Shown here in pieces: positions 43,360-52,082 of a stretch of DNA of 64,000 nucleotides. The notes below the pieces were generated by a model, which was given only the letters and a program-made list of their open reading frames with translations, made no database searches and had not been told where the DNA came from. The number at the start of each line of letters is the position of its first letter. Within the stretch, counting starts at the first letter, position 1. Made by a program: the position numbers and the translations under genes. Location of the stretch: positions 1-64,000 of the forward strand of contig DFGW01000250.1 in assembly GCA_002372465.1 (NCBI GenBank), written 5' to 3'. The DNA is from Butyrivibrio sp. UBA3740 (GTDB taxonomy: Bacteria > Bacillota > Clostridia > Lachnospirales > Lachnospiraceae).

Positions 43360-44304
43360 ATGGCAAAGTATAAGAAGTTTGTGTCTGTGGTTGCTTACAT
43401 GTGCAACGCTGAGGGAAACGTTGAGAAGTTCATAGAGAGCGTAATGGGGGAGAGCGAGCGGCTTTTCGAAAAATGCGAGCTGGTGCTTGTAAATGATGCA
43501 TCCAATGACGGAAGTCTTGAGCGTGTCAGGGCCTACTTTGAGGCTCATCCTGCCAAGTACATGGTCAGCATTGTCAAGCTTGCCACCAGGCAGGGGCTTG
43601 AGACAGCCATGAATGCAGGGCGTGATCTGGCTATCGGAGATTTTATCTATGAATTTGATGACATGTTTGTGGATTATGACATGGCCATGATCGGTGATGC
43701 TTTCGAAGAGTGCCTTAAGGGAAATGACGTGGTTTCTGTTTCTGCGGATACCAGGATCAAGTTGTCCTCAAAGCTCTTTTACCATGTATATAACAGATTC
43801 AGCGGGGCTCAGAACCCCATCGGGAATGAGACCTTCAGGCTTCTGTCAAGACGGGCGGTCAACAGGGTCAAGGCAATGGGGGTATACATCCCCTATCGTA
43901 AGGCTGTGTACATGAACAGCGGGCTTAAGGTTTCGGGCATCAAATACACGCCGGTTACCGGAAAGGGCGGAAGTGCTGAGCATTCAGTCAAGAAAAAGAG
44001 AGCAGGGCTTGCTGTTGATAGTTTTATATATTTCACCAATGTTATGGAGAGGGTTTCCCTGGCCATCAGCGTGGCATTCTTTATTGTGGCACTTATCGTG
44101 GTAGTATATGTGGCACAGAGTTATTTCATGGATGAACAGCTGGAATCCGGATGGGTTTCAGTTATGGGCTTCCTTTCAATCGGATTTTTGGGGATTTTCT
44201 CGCTGCTGACAATTGTGCTTAAATATCTGTCTGTGCTGGTGAATCTGGTATTCAAGCAGCAGAGGTACCTGATCGAAGATGTTGAGAAGATTTCCGGGAA
44301 TTGA
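43360..44304 (+). CDS. Glycosyltransferase family 2 with C-terminal membrane helices
   Basis: 314 residues. The GT-A domain opens KKFVSVVAYMCNAEGNVEKFIESV and has CELVLVNDASNDGSLERV and IYEFDDMFVDYD (metal site, about residues 90-101). Two membrane helices are near the end (about 228-250 and 265-290). The arrangement is that of polyprenyl-phosphate sugar synthases and related GT2 enzymes, which would feed the many GT-C proteins here. A TATAAT at 43312 lies upstream but without a good -35. The stop is followed 2 bases later by the next ATG. Confidence 0.78.
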   Translation: MAKYKKFVSVVAYMCNAEGNVEKFIESVMGESERLFEKCELVLVNDASNDGSLERVRAYFEAHPAKYMVSIVKLATRQGLETAMNAGRDLAIGDFIYEFDDMFVDYDMAMIGDAFEECLKGNDVVSVSADTRIKLSSKLFYHVYNRFSGAQNPIGNETFRLLSRRAVNRVKAMGVYIPYRKAVYMNSGLKVSGIKYTPVTGKGGSAEHSVKKKRAGLAVDSFIYFTNVMERVSLAISVAFFIVALIVVVYVAQSYFMDEQLESGWVSVMGFLSIGFLGIFSLLTIVLKYLSVLVNLVFKQQRYLIEDVEKISGN

Positions 44305-44306
44305 GT

Positions 44307-45512
44307 ATGGGAACAGTTGAGAATTTTGACAAGATAATAATAGGCGCGGGCCTGTATGGGCTGTATGCAGCAGGCTACTGCGGCAAGCGCGGTGAGAAGG
44401 TGCTGGTTCTGGAATATGACGATGCACCTTTTAAGCGTGCAACTTATATTAATCAGGCCAGGGTGCACATGGGCTATCATTATCCAAGATCACTTTCTAC
44501 GGCCCTTAAGTCTGCCGGCTACTATCGCAGATTCCATGAGGACTATGGATTCTGCATTCTGGATACCTTCAAGCAGATCTATGCTACCAGCGGGCAGTTT
44601 TCCTGGACCAATGGACAGCAGTTTAAGGATTTTTGCGCGGCAGCAGGTATCATGTGCAAGGAGGAGGCTCCTTCTGCCTACTTCAAGGACGGGGCTGTAG
44701 ACGGAGCATTCCTTACAGAAGAAGATACCTATGATGCCTGGATCCTCAGGGATTACCTTATGGATGAGATCGGGAAAATGCCTGGTGTGGAGATAAGGTT
44801 TGGTGCAAGGCTTGACGTGATCAGGAAGTGCAGCGACCGGTATGAGGTCGAATACGGGATGAGCGGTGTTGGAGCTGACAGAAATGTAGCAACTGCGCCC
44901 TTTGTATTAAATGCCACCTATGCATCCTGCAATCAGGTGCTGAAGAAAGTTAAGGCAGCAGATAATGCTGGGGAATCTGACAGTGTGACTCCGGGAAATG
45001 CCGGGGTATCCGGCGATTTCAAATCCTTTGGCATTAAGTATGAGCTTTGTGAGATCATTCTCTGCAAGCCATCTGACGCCCTGAAAGGCTACGGCTTTAC
45101 TGTGATGGATGGACCTTTCTTTTCCATTATGCCTTTTGGTAAGACCGGTTATCATTCACTTACTTCAGTAACTTTCACACCTCATGTCACAAGCTATGAT
45201 GAGGTGCCAAAGTTCTCCTGCCAGAACGGAATGACCTGTTCACCGCAGCAGCTGGGCAATTGCAACGACTGCCCCAACAGACCGGCATCAGCCTTTGCCT
45301 ACATGAGCCATCTGGCAGACAAGTACCTGCTTCCGGAGTACGGCTATACCTACGAGAAATCTCTTTTCTCCATGAAGCCAATCCTAAAGAGCAGCGAAGT
45401 AGACGATTCAAGGCCAACGACCATCAGGGTCAGCAGTAAGGAGCCTACCTTTGTCAGCGTCCTGTCCGGCAAGATCAACACGGTATATGATCTGGACGCA
45501 TATCTGGATTAA
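44307..45512 (+). CDS. FAD-dependent oxidoreductase (DAO family) with added cysteine quartet
   Basis: 402 residues. An N-terminal dinucleotide-binding motif, KIIIGAGLYGLYAAGYCGKRG, is followed by YINQARVHMGYHYPRS, characteristic of FAD oxidoreductases found in capsule clusters. A cysteine group at C305, C311, C319 and C322 (C-x5-C-x7-C-x2-C) lies in the C-terminal half and could bind zinc or an iron-sulfur cluster. It sits between two GT2 genes and upstream of an aminotransferase, so oxidation of a sugar or lipid-linked intermediate is possible. ATG 44307 is chosen; TTG 44301 overlaps the previous gene. Substrate unknown. Confidence 0.75.
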   Translation: MGTVENFDKIIIGAGLYGLYAAGYCGKRGEKVLVLEYDDAPFKRATYINQARVHMGYHYPRSLSTALKSAGYYRRFHEDYGFCILDTFKQIYATSGQFSWTNGQQFKDFCAAAGIMCKEEAPSAYFKDGAVDGAFLTEEDTYDAWILRDYLMDEIGKMPGVEIRFGARLDVIRKCSDRYEVEYGMSGVGADRNVATAPFVLNATYASCNQVLKKVKAADNAGESDSVTPGNAGVSGDFKSFGIKYELCEIILCKPSDALKGYGFTVMDGPFFSIMPFGKTGYHSLTSVTFTPHVTSYDEVPKFSCQNGMTCSPQQLGNCNDCPNRPASAFAYMSHLADKYLLPEYGYTYEKSLFSMKPILKSSEVDDSRPTTIRVSSKEPTFVSVLSGKINTVYDLDAYLD

Positions 45513-45539
45513 CATAATAGATTTGGAGATTAACGAGAC

Positions 45540-46310
45540 ATGACAGTAGATATACTTTTCCCGGTTCTCAATGAGCATTTGCGCCTTGAGCGCGGTATCA
45601 GAAGGACTGTGGAATACCTTCAGAAGAATAGACAGGTGCTTGAGCGTGACAGCTCTTTTACCTTAACGATAGTGGATAATGGGTCCGATGATGACACTCC
45701 GGATATTGCAAAGCGCCTGGTAAAAGAGTTTGAGGCCCTTGAGGGGGATTACATCAAGGTAAGGTACTTCAGACTTGAACAGAGGGGTGTTGGAATTGCC
45801 TTCAGGAAGGGCGTTGAGGAGTGCGTTTCTGATGTGGTTGGCTACATGGACATAGACCTTTCCACAGACATCGGATACCTTCAGAAGATGATTGAGATCT
45901 TCAGGGACAAACCTGAGATCGTATATGTGAATGCATCAAGATTTTCCAAGGATTCTGATGTTTCCGGCAGAAAGTGGTACAGGAAGATAACCTCACAGGG
46001 GCTCCTTATCATCTTAAAGACAGTACTTAAGATGAAGAGCACGGATGCCATATGCGGCTTTACCTTTGTGAGAAAGCCTGAGGCGCTTCGCCTGGTATCA
46101 GAGTGTTCCAATGACAACGGATGGTTTTACATGATCGAGTTTCTGCTTAGGGCAGAGCGCGATGGTATGAATATCCTGGATATGCCGGTTGAATGGGTGG
46201 AGGATTACGACACCACGGTAAATGTGCCCAAGACCATCAAGAACTATCTTATCAACATAAGGCGGCTTAAGAAGGAGTTCGACAAAGAGGACGCCGAAAA
46301 GCGCAGATAA
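45540..46310 (+). CDS. Glycosyltransferase family 2 (GT-A)
   Basis: 256 residues, soluble. VDILFPVLNEHLRLERGIRRTVEYL, LTIVDNGSDDDTPDIAKRL and VGYMDIDLSTDIGYLQKMIE give the GT-A fold with a D-x-D metal site (about residues 103-105), and CGFTFVRKPEAL follows. The closest shape is dolichyl/polyprenyl-phosphate mannose synthase-like GT2, but without membrane helices. It could make a polyprenyl-phosphate sugar for the neighbouring GT-C enzymes. ATG 45540 is 27 bases after the FAD oxidoreductase. Confidence 0.82.
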   Translation: MTVDILFPVLNEHLRLERGIRRTVEYLQKNRQVLERDSSFTLTIVDNGSDDDTPDIAKRLVKEFEALEGDYIKVRYFRLEQRGVGIAFRKGVEECVSDVVGYMDIDLSTDIGYLQKMIEIFRDKPEIVYVNASRFSKDSDVSGRKWYRKITSQGLLIILKTVLKMKSTDAICGFTFVRKPEALRLVSECSNDNGWFYMIEFLLRAERDGMNILDMPVEWVEDYDTTVNVPKTIKNYLINIRRLKKEFDKEDAEKRR

Positions 46311-46325
46311 AATGGAGGACTAAAC

Positions 46326-47417
46326 ATGTTAAAGAGAATTGATCTTACTAGAGATTATCACAAGCATAAAGAGGAATATATGGCTGCCATCGAGGCAGTC
46401 TGCGAGGAGACTTCCTTTTCCGGCGGTCATTTCGCAGATGAATTTGACAAGGAGTTTGCAGCCTACTGCGGCGTTAAGTATGCAACAGGCGTAAATAACG
46501 GCACCACAGCACTTCAGGCTGCCATGATCGCGCTGGGAGTCGGCCCGGGGGATGAGGTTATCGTTCCTGCCAACACATACATCGCTACAGCCTGGGGCGT
46601 TACACATACAGGAGCAACTCCTGTTTTCGTGGACTGTACAGCAGATACCTGGGAGATTGATCCATCAAAGATTGAGGAAAAGATCACGGAAAAGACCAAG
46701 GGCATCATCGGTGTTCACCTCTATGGACAGCCCTTTGACTTTGCAGGGGTTAAGGCAGTTGCTGACAAGCATGGCCTTTTTGTGGTTGAGGACTGTGCCC
46801 AGGCTCATGGGGCAGAGTTCGAAGGAAAGCGCGTTGGAGGCCTTGGCGAGATCGGATGCTTTTCTTTTTATCCCGGCAAAAACCTCTACGCCTTCGGTGA
46901 AGGTGGTTCCTGCACCTCCAATAACGAGGAGTATATTGACACCATCAACGTACTTAAGAACCAGGGCTGTCGTGTGAGATACTACCATGAGAGGATTGGT
47001 TATAACATGAGACTTGAGGGTGTTCAGGGAGCTGTGCTTTCTGTAAGCCTTAAATATCTTGACGAGTGGACAAGGCGCAGACGCGAAATCGGAAAGCGCT
47101 ACATGGAAGGGATTACCAACGATAAGTTTGTGCTTCAGGCACACCCTGATAACACCAACCCTGTTTTCCATTTATTCGAGGTTCAGGTTCCGAATCCTGA
47201 TGATTTCCTGGCATACATGGCTAAGAACGATGTTGAGTGCAACAGGCATTATCCTGTTCCCTGCCATCTTCAGAAGGCTTATGCTGACCTTGGTTACAAG
47301 GAGGGTGATTGCCCTAACGCCGAGAGGCTTGCTTCTCACTGCGCAACACTCCCTCTGTTCCCTGAGATGACAGATGAGGAAGTAGAGCTTGTCATCGATC
47401 TTTGCAACAAATATTAA
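46326..47417 (+). CDS. DegT family sugar aminotransferase (QdtB/FdtB-like)
   Basis: 363 residues. The catalytic lysine is in FSFYPGKNLYAFGEGG (K185), and VVEDCAQAHGAEFEGKRVGGLG is also present. The FYPGKN-L form is typical of 3-aminotransferases acting on dTDP-3-keto-6-deoxyhexoses (QdtB/FdtB) and of WlbE-type enzymes, so a 3-amino sugar is favoured over the 4-amino sugars expected from the other three DegT enzymes in the window. The matching isomerase and dehydratase are not visible. A TGGAGGAC ribosome site precedes ATG 46326. Confidence 0.87.
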   Translation: MLKRIDLTRDYHKHKEEYMAAIEAVCEETSFSGGHFADEFDKEFAAYCGVKYATGVNNGTTALQAAMIALGVGPGDEVIVPANTYIATAWGVTHTGATPVFVDCTADTWEIDPSKIEEKITEKTKGIIGVHLYGQPFDFAGVKAVADKHGLFVVEDCAQAHGAEFEGKRVGGLGEIGCFSFYPGKNLYAFGEGGSCTSNNEEYIDTINVLKNQGCRVRYYHERIGYNMRLEGVQGAVLSVSLKYLDEWTRRRREIGKRYMEGITNDKFVLQAHPDNTNPVFHLFEVQVPNPDDFLAYMAKNDVECNRHYPVPCHLQKAYADLGYKEGDCPNAERLASHCATLPLFPEMTDEEVELVIDLCNKY

Positions 47418-47452
47418 GATAAGCATCATGAATTGTTTGGCGGAAGCGTTCC

Positions 47453-49066
47453 ATGAAAAGAGCTTTGAACGTATTTAACAGAATAATAGCCTTCTGCCTT
47501 CTGGTGGCAGCTATAGTGGTTTTGGTGGTGAGCAGTCTTACCACCATTTACTATGACATGCACATGGACGTGGACTGGCCCCAGTACGGAAAAGAGAATA
47601 TCCCCCTGTTGGCCCTCTTAGTGGCAGCTGTACTTCTTTTGTTTTTCCTGATCTACAGGGCTAAAGGCTTCCAAAGATCTTCCCTTTTTATTGGAATCCT
47701 GATGGGATTTATCACTTTCTATTGTCTGGTTCTGGTCTTTGTGATTAGACCTCTTCCGGTAGATGATTCACTGTTTCTGGATAAGGCCATCAACAGTTTT
47801 ATGGAAGGGGATTATACCTCCCTTACAAGTGGCGGAGGATACCTTTACACCTGGCCCTTTCAGCTTGGCTATGTAGCTTTTGGCCAGATCATGGCTACGA
47901 TTTTTGGACAGAGCAATTATCTTGCCTGGGATATAGTGCAGCTTTTTTGCATCCTGGTGTCCATTTATCTTATCTACAAGATCACCTGGGAATTGTTTGA
48001 AGAAAGGGAAGTGTGCGGAATTGTAGCACTTCTGGCCATGGGGGCACTTTTTTACTACAACTACGTGACCTACATCTATGGAGACATCCTTAGCATGGCT
48101 CCCCAGACTCTCTCCCTCTACATGATGATACTGTATCTTAAGCGGGAGAAGATTGGGTACGCACTGGTATCCGCGGTGGGAATCGCCTTGGCGGTTCTTC
48201 TTAAGACCAACTCTGAGGTTACTCTCATTGCCCTTGTCATGATACTTGTTGGTAGTGGCCTTGTTAAGAAACACGGTCTTGAAGACATACATTGCACTGG
48301 AACCAAAGGGAGAGATGGAGTTGAAACAGAAACGAAGCTCCCGTCAGAGTCTGCCTTTGACACCAGGCGTTTTCTTGCCAGGCTCTTGTTGGCACTTCTC
48401 TTCGTTGCCATTACCTTTGGCGCCAGAAAGGGCGTAGACGCCTACTACTGTAAGCTTACAGGTCTTGACGCCATTCCGGGGGGAAGCCCCTCCTGGTCCC
48501 ATATAGCCATGGGAATTCAGGAGAGTGAACTGGAGGATGGATGGTATAATGGATATAATTATCGTGTCTTTGCTGAAAACGGCTTTGACACAGAAAAGAC
48601 AGCAGAAGTAGCAAAGCAAAATATCAGAGAAACCTTGGCGGACTTTGCAAGAAGGCCTCTTCATGCAGGAAGGTACTTTACCAGAAAGTTCACTACTCAG
48701 TGGACAGATTCGGTCTGCATTTCGACTCACAATCTTGACCTGGTTTCAAGGCATGTTGAGAATCAGCCCTGGCTATGTGATTATCTGGTATTTGGAGATG
48801 GTTCCAAGTTGCTGATATGGGTGATGAACGTCTTTATGCCCGTGTGCTACCTGGGAGTGGCAATATATCTTTTAACCATTCTAAGAAAAAGACATGCCGG
48901 CATTGAGGAAATGCTCCTTCTTATCATGATATTCGGAGGCATGGTCTTCCACGAGTTCTGGGAGGGATCATCCCGTTACACAATGCGCTACTATATCTAC
49001 TGGCTGCCCTATGCGGCCTACGGACTTAAGCGCCTTCTGACCCTGGGGTCAAAAAATAAACAGTAA
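47453..49066 (+). CDS. GT-C type membrane glycosyltransferase
   Basis: 537 residues, about twelve helices. The first large outer loop has RPLPVDDSLFLDKAINSFMEGDYTSL (about residues 99-124) with the D-D pair expected for GT-C catalysis. A long cytoplasmic stretch with many charged residues lies around 270-300, and an outer loop ahead of the last helices contains ARRPLHAGRYFTRKFTTQWTD. This A-x-x-P-x-x-x-x-x-x-x-x-x-K-x-x-x-x-W pattern is common in membrane mannosyltransferase-like proteins of Firmicutes. It lies 12 bases upstream of manC. Confidence 0.65.
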   Translation: MKRALNVFNRIIAFCLLVAAIVVLVVSSLTTIYYDMHMDVDWPQYGKENIPLLALLVAAVLLLFFLIYRAKGFQRSSLFIGILMGFITFYCLVLVFVIRPLPVDDSLFLDKAINSFMEGDYTSLTSGGGYLYTWPFQLGYVAFGQIMATIFGQSNYLAWDIVQLFCILVSIYLIYKITWELFEEREVCGIVALLAMGALFYYNYVTYIYGDILSMAPQTLSLYMMILYLKREKIGYALVSAVGIALAVLLKTNSEVTLIALVMILVGSGLVKKHGLEDIHCTGTKGRDGVETETKLPSESAFDTRRFLARLLLALLFVAITFGARKGVDAYYCKLTGLDAIPGGSPSWSHIAMGIQESELEDGWYNGYNYRVFAENGFDTEKTAEVAKQNIRETLADFARRPLHAGRYFTRKFTTQWTDSVCISTHNLDLVSRHVENQPWLCDYLVFGDGSKLLIWVMNVFMPVCYLGVAIYLLTILRKRHAGIEEMLLLIMIFGGMVFHEFWEGSSRYTMRYYIYWLPYAAYGLKRLLTLGSKNKQ

Positions 49067-49078
49067 AGGAAAAGAAAT

Positions 49079-50395
49079 ATGAACATTGTACTTTTATCAG
49101 GTGGAAGCGGAAAGAGGCTGTGGCCTTTATCAAACGATGTCCGCTCCAAGCAGTTTATCAAGATCTTCAGAGGTGAGGACGGAGAGCTGGAGTCCATGGT
49201 ACAAAGGGTCTATCGACAGATCAAGAAGGTTGATCCAAGCGCCAACATCACCATTGCCACCAGTAAGAGTCAGGTTTCATCAATACACAATCAGCTTGGC
49301 AACAAGGTTTCAGTGTGTGTTGAACCCACAAGACGTGATACCTTCCCTGCTATTGCTCTGGCGGCAAGTTATTTAAAGGATGAGCTCAAGGTCCCTGAGG
49401 ATGAGGCGGTAATTGTATGTCCTGTTGACCCCTGCGTTGAAGACAGCTACTTTGAGTGCTTTGCAGAGCTTGAAAAGATGGTAAAGACAGGGGACTATAA
49501 CTTGAATCTCATGGGAGTGGAGCCAACTTACCCCAGTGAGAAGTATGGCTATATCCAGCCCACAAGTAAGGACCACGTAAGCAGGGTTTCCGCCTTCAGG
49601 GAAAAGCCCGACGTTGAGACTGCACAGCAGTACATTGACGAGGGCGCGCTCTGGAACTGCGGAGTATTCGCTTTCAGTCTGAAATACATAGTTAACAGAG
49701 CCCATGAGCTCATTGATTTTGTGGACTATAAGGACCTTTTCAATAAGTATGATACCTGCAACAAGATAAGCTTTGACTATGCTGTGGGTGAACACGAGAC
49801 CTCCATCGGCGTTGTGCGCTACTCGGGAGAGTGGAAGGACATCGGTTCCTGGAACACCTTCGCAGAGGAGATGCACGAGGCCTTCATCGGCAAGGGCGAG
49901 ATCGACGATACCTGTGAGAACAGCAATGTGATCAACGAGCTGGATATCCCAATCATCGCCATGGGACTTAAGGATATGGTGGTGGCTGCCTCCAATGACG
50001 GAATCCTGGTGGCAGAAAAAGGCCGCTCCAGCCATATCAAGCCTTACGTTGAGCGCGTGACTGAGGAGATCAGATTCGCTGAGAAATCCTGGGGAAGCTT
50101 TACGGTTATGGATGTTCAGCCGGCTTCCATGGTCATAAGAGTAGTTCTTCAGCCGGGGAATCAGCTAAAGTACCACAGTCATGAGCGTCGCAACGAAGTA
50201 TGGACTATCCTTAGCGGCGAAGGCACTGTAATACTGGATGGCGAGAAATTCGATGTAAAGGCCGGTGATGTAGTTCAGATGAAGATTGGTCAGAAGCACA
50301 CCATAATCGCCAAGACAAAGCTTGTTATCAACGAGGTCCAGCTTGGAAAAGACATAAATGTCGACGACAAGATCAAGTATGATTTTCCGGAGTGA
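49079..50395 (+). CDS. manC: Mannose-1-phosphate guanylyltransferase with C-terminal cupin
   Basis: 438 residues. The nucleotidyltransferase domain begins MNIVLLSGGSGKRLWPLSNDVRSKQF, the GTP-binding signature, with EPTRRDTFPAIALAA and FREKPDVETAQQYIDEGALWNCGVF. From about residue 330 a cupin domain follows: SWGSFTVMDVQP, LKYHSHERRNEVWTILSGEGTVILDGE. It makes GDP-mannose from mannose-1-phosphate and GTP; the cupin is often a mannose-6-phosphate isomerase. GDP-mannose can feed mannosyl, fucosyl and perosaminyl transfer, all of which have candidates here. RBS AAAGGAAAAG; the stop overlaps the region before the next ATG. Confidence 0.92.
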   Translation: MNIVLLSGGSGKRLWPLSNDVRSKQFIKIFRGEDGELESMVQRVYRQIKKVDPSANITIATSKSQVSSIHNQLGNKVSVCVEPTRRDTFPAIALAASYLKDELKVPEDEAVIVCPVDPCVEDSYFECFAELEKMVKTGDYNLNLMGVEPTYPSEKYGYIQPTSKDHVSRVSAFREKPDVETAQQYIDEGALWNCGVFAFSLKYIVNRAHELIDFVDYKDLFNKYDTCNKISFDYAVGEHETSIGVVRYSGEWKDIGSWNTFAEEMHEAFIGKGEIDDTCENSNVINELDIPIIAMGLKDMVVAASNDGILVAEKGRSSHIKPYVERVTEEIRFAEKSWGSFTVMDVQPASMVIRVVLQPGNQLKYHSHERRNEVWTILSGEGTVILDGEKFDVKAGDVVQMKIGQKHTIIAKTKLVINEVQLGKDINVDDKIKYDFPE

Positions 50396-50397
50396 GA

Positions 50398-52059
50398 ATG
50401 GAGATATTTGCAAATACCCTTAAAGGTAAATATGATCTCAGCGACGATTACCATGATGGTGGCATAAAGCCCTTTGTATGGTGCCTTTTGTGTGCCTTTG
50501 TCACCATGACGATCTGCTCAAGAAGTTCCTTCCTTTATGTCTTCAATCTATGGGATGATGCAAACAGCTTTTTTACAGTGGGCAAGTGCATTTTCAGGGG
50601 ATTTGTACCATACAGGGATCTTTTTGATCAGAAGGGAATCATGCTTTATTTTATATATGGGTTTGCTTCCCTGATCTCTGCCACCACCTTCAGAGGCGTG
50701 TTTGTCATGGAGATCATCGCAGCCTATTTCTCGCTGAAGGCTATACTTAAGATATACCAGCTGTTCCTGGAACCCAGAACCTTTCCTTACATCCTGACTC
50801 CTTTGACCGGTGCCGTGATCTATTCATCCCAGAACTTCTACTGGGGTGGAAGCGCAGAGGAATTTCTTTTTCCATTCATTATGTGGGGCATGTACCTGTC
50901 GGTGAGATACTTCAGGCTCCAATACCCAAGGCCCATGGATTATAAGACCGTACTTACAGGTGGGATTCTTGCTGGTTGTGTCCTTCACATCAAGTTCAAT
51001 TCTCTTGGCTTCTTTTTCGGATGGATGGCGGTGGTATTCTTTGCGGACCTGTTCGCTGACAGGAATATCATCAAAGCCCTGGGCAGCTGCGGTGTATTTC
51101 TTGGTGGAATGGGTATTGCAACGCTTCCCTGGCTTATCTACTTTGGGGCAAACAGGGCAATCGGCGACTGGGTATACGTTTATATATACAAGAACGTCTT
51201 TGAATATTCGGAGCATCTTTCCCTGGGAGACAGGATTGCCAAGTTCTACGATATAATGAAGAACCATTTCTTTAATAACACTCCGGTTTATATCCTGATT
51301 CTTATCGGTATGGCCTTTTTCATTGCCTCTACTATTTCCAGTTACATGTACGAGGACCGGAATGCTCTTTTTAAGAGGGACAGGTTTTTTGCCAAAGTGA
51401 GCATTGTTGAGCTCATAAACCTTGGAGTGCTGTTTTTCTTCCTGGTACTGGTACTTTTCATTGGTGGTGTGAGCCTTCCTTACTATTCATTCCCCATCAA
51501 TGGATTTGTGGTGTTTGGTTTTATCCCGTTTTGTTATATAATAGAAAAGTTCCTTAAGGGTCGAATTGAGAAAAATACCCATGGAAGAAGCTACGACGGG
51601 GCCATACTTGATTCGTCGATAGCCTTTGGAGTCAGCATTATTTCTTTTGCCGTGGCAGCATTTGTATCCTGGTTTGGGTCAATCAATGTTAAAACCATGG
51701 GACTTAAGGCTGATGAGCTCTGGCTCTACAAGTTCAAGGATTACATTGAGTCATCGGGGATTGAGGATCCGGGGCTCATCGTGGAGTTTGCCTTTGACGT
51801 GGGACTTTACACCGTGTGCGACTTAGAGCCAATTTGCTACTATTTCCAGACACAGACCCTTAACATGGATGAAGTACTTGCCTATCAAAAGAAATATCTC
51901 CACAATGGAGAGGCTGACTTCATCGTTACCTGTGATCATCCGGCGGAGGGCCATGATGATTACTATTTCGAGGTAATGGAGCAGCGCTGTCAGTTTTATA
52001 ATTTTGATCATACCTATACTTTGTATCAGAGGAACGATGTTCCTTATGAGCCACAGTAA
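50398..52059 (+). CDS. GT-C type membrane glycosyltransferase
   Basis: 553 residues, about twelve helices. The first outer loop reads LWDDANSFFTVGKCIFRGFVPYRDLFDQKGIMLYF (about residues 50-85): a D-D pair, then G-x-x-P-Y-R-D-L-F-D-Q-K-G, a strong signature of the PMT-like GT-C family. A soluble tail of about 110 residues is presumably outside. ATG 50398 lies 2 bases after the manC stop; GTG 50392 would overlap it. It is followed by the radical SAM gene after 23 bases. Confidence 0.75.
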   Translation: MEIFANTLKGKYDLSDDYHDGGIKPFVWCLLCAFVTMTICSRSSFLYVFNLWDDANSFFTVGKCIFRGFVPYRDLFDQKGIMLYFIYGFASLISATTFRGVFVMEIIAAYFSLKAILKIYQLFLEPRTFPYILTPLTGAVIYSSQNFYWGGSAEEFLFPFIMWGMYLSVRYFRLQYPRPMDYKTVLTGGILAGCVLHIKFNSLGFFFGWMAVVFFADLFADRNIIKALGSCGVFLGGMGIATLPWLIYFGANRAIGDWVYVYIYKNVFEYSEHLSLGDRIAKFYDIMKNHFFNNTPVYILILIGMAFFIASTISSYMYEDRNALFKRDRFFAKVSIVELINLGVLFFFLVLVLFIGGVSLPYYSFPINGFVVFGFIPFCYIIEKFLKGRIEKNTHGRSYDGAILDSSIAFGVSIISFAVAAFVSWFGSINVKTMGLKADELWLYKFKDYIESSGIEDPGLIVEFAFDVGLYTVCDLEPICYYFQTQTLNMDEVLAYQKKYLHNGEADFIVTCDHPAEGHDDYYFEVMEQRCQFYNFDHTYTLYQRNDVPYEPQ

Positions 52060-52082
52060 GTAAAAGATAAAGGAGATATGTA

